From NCBI GenBank assembly GCA_947178315.1, contig CAMWXW010000041.1, positions 1 to 5,895 on the forward strand: a stretch of DNA of 5,895 bases, read 5' to 3'. The position numbers and the translations under genes are program-made. The notes under the pieces are model-generated. The model had not been told where the DNA came from. It saw nothing but the letters and a program-made list of their open reading frames with translations, and ran no database searches. Position 1 is the first letter of the stretch; every line of letters begins with the position of its first letter. The DNA is from an uncultured Desulfovibrionaceae bacterium. Lineage in GTDB: Bacteria; Desulfobacterota; Desulfovibrionia; Desulfovibrionales; Desulfovibrionaceae. Of the stretch, positions 5,767-5,895 are shown piece by piece.

Positions 5767-5797
5767 GTTATATGTCATATTTTACCATACTTGTAAA
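5767..5797 (-). promoter_or_regulatory. Candidate promoter for the pyrBCF(E) operon
   Basis: On the minus strand TTTACA (5797-5792) and TATAAC (5772-5767) each match the sigma70 hexamers at five of six positions. The 19-bp spacer is longer than ideal. The predicted start would give a leader of about 60 bases before pyrB. A TTTAC/GTAAA dyad (5781-5797) covers the -35 and upstream spacer, and the two direct-repeat copies lie on either side of the promoter. No better pair was found in this region. Confidence 0.35.
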
Positions 5798-5816
5798 GCT
5801 ATTTTCTATCTAAATG

Positions 5817-5828
5817 ACTCGATATACA
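5817..5828. repeat. Direct repeat copy 2 (ACTCGATATACA), upstream of the pyrB promoter
   Basis: This is an exact match to 5733-5744 in the same orientation, 84 bp away. It lies about 20 bp upstream of the candidate -35 element, a usual place for an activator or an auxiliary operator. Confidence 0.6.
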
Positions 5829-5895
5829 GCAATAAAAAATCTGTATAAATATAACGTCTTGTTTTGTTTTATCTTTTCTTCCTCAACTGGTATAT

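Larger units (their letters stand above)
5699..5895 (-). other. pyrB upstream region, no gene seen
   Basis: These 197 bp up to the window edge hold no credible coding sequence on either strand. They contain the pyrB ribosome binding site, a promoter candidate, a 12-bp direct repeat and a small TTTAC/GTAAA dyad. I found no PyrR-binding RNA motif that I could defend and no rho-independent attenuator in the leader. Confidence 0.55.

Noticed and set aside
1..5895. Mobile element, CRISPR array, tRNA/rRNA or novel defence system
   Set aside because: No transposase, integrase, regularly spaced repeat, cloverleaf or defence-type protein is visible; all six genes belong to known metabolic or envelope families.

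Overview
The window comes from an AT-rich bacterial chromosome that uses the standard genetic code: TGA is a stop (pyrB), Trp is TGG, and stops are TAA, TAG and TGA. Intergenic DNA is even richer in A+T than the genes, and most genes have clear Shine-Dalgarno sequences. The taxon cannot be fixed from sequence alone. The secreted or anchored Tim44-like protein, with its Ala-Glu-Ala-Lys-Arg processing region and Gly-rich segment, looks most like proteins of Proteobacteria and Desulfobacterota (Desulfovibrio-like). The PyrE is closer to the type common in Firmicutes. A low-GC, possibly host-associated lineage is an inference only.

Layout: positions 1-423 are very AT-rich, carry no convincing gene and contain several short dyads. 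A plus-strand pair follows: a Tim44-like membrane protein (424-1269) and, 18 bp later, a TenA-type thiamine-salvage enzyme (1288-1944). A 60-bp convergent junction separates this pair from a minus-strand pyrimidine cluster, read in the order pyrB (5698-4754), pyrC (4705-3455), pyrF (3454-2741) and pyrE (2613-2005). The last 197 bp (5699-5895) form the pyrB leader and promoter region, which contains an exact 12-bp direct repeat.

The pyr genes encode four of the six steps from carbamoyl phosphate precursors to UMP: aspartate carbamoyltransferase, dihydroorotase, orotate phosphoribosyltransferase and OMP decarboxylase. Carbamoyl-phosphate synthetase (carAB), dihydroorotate dehydrogenase (pyrD/pyrK) and the regulatory chain pyrI are not in the window. 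All four enzymes keep the key catalytic residues I could locate. pyrC and pyrF abut with no gap, while pyrE sits behind a 127-bp gap that carries a good sigma70-like promoter, so it may also be transcribed on its own.

I saw no tRNA, rRNA, insertion sequence, CRISPR array, phage gene or toxin/defence module. The genes are ordinary metabolic genes. The points worth checking are regulatory: the helically phased repeat around the pyrB promoter, a nine-codon mini-ORF ending on the pyrB start codon, and the unusual pairing of the Tim44-like gene with tenA.
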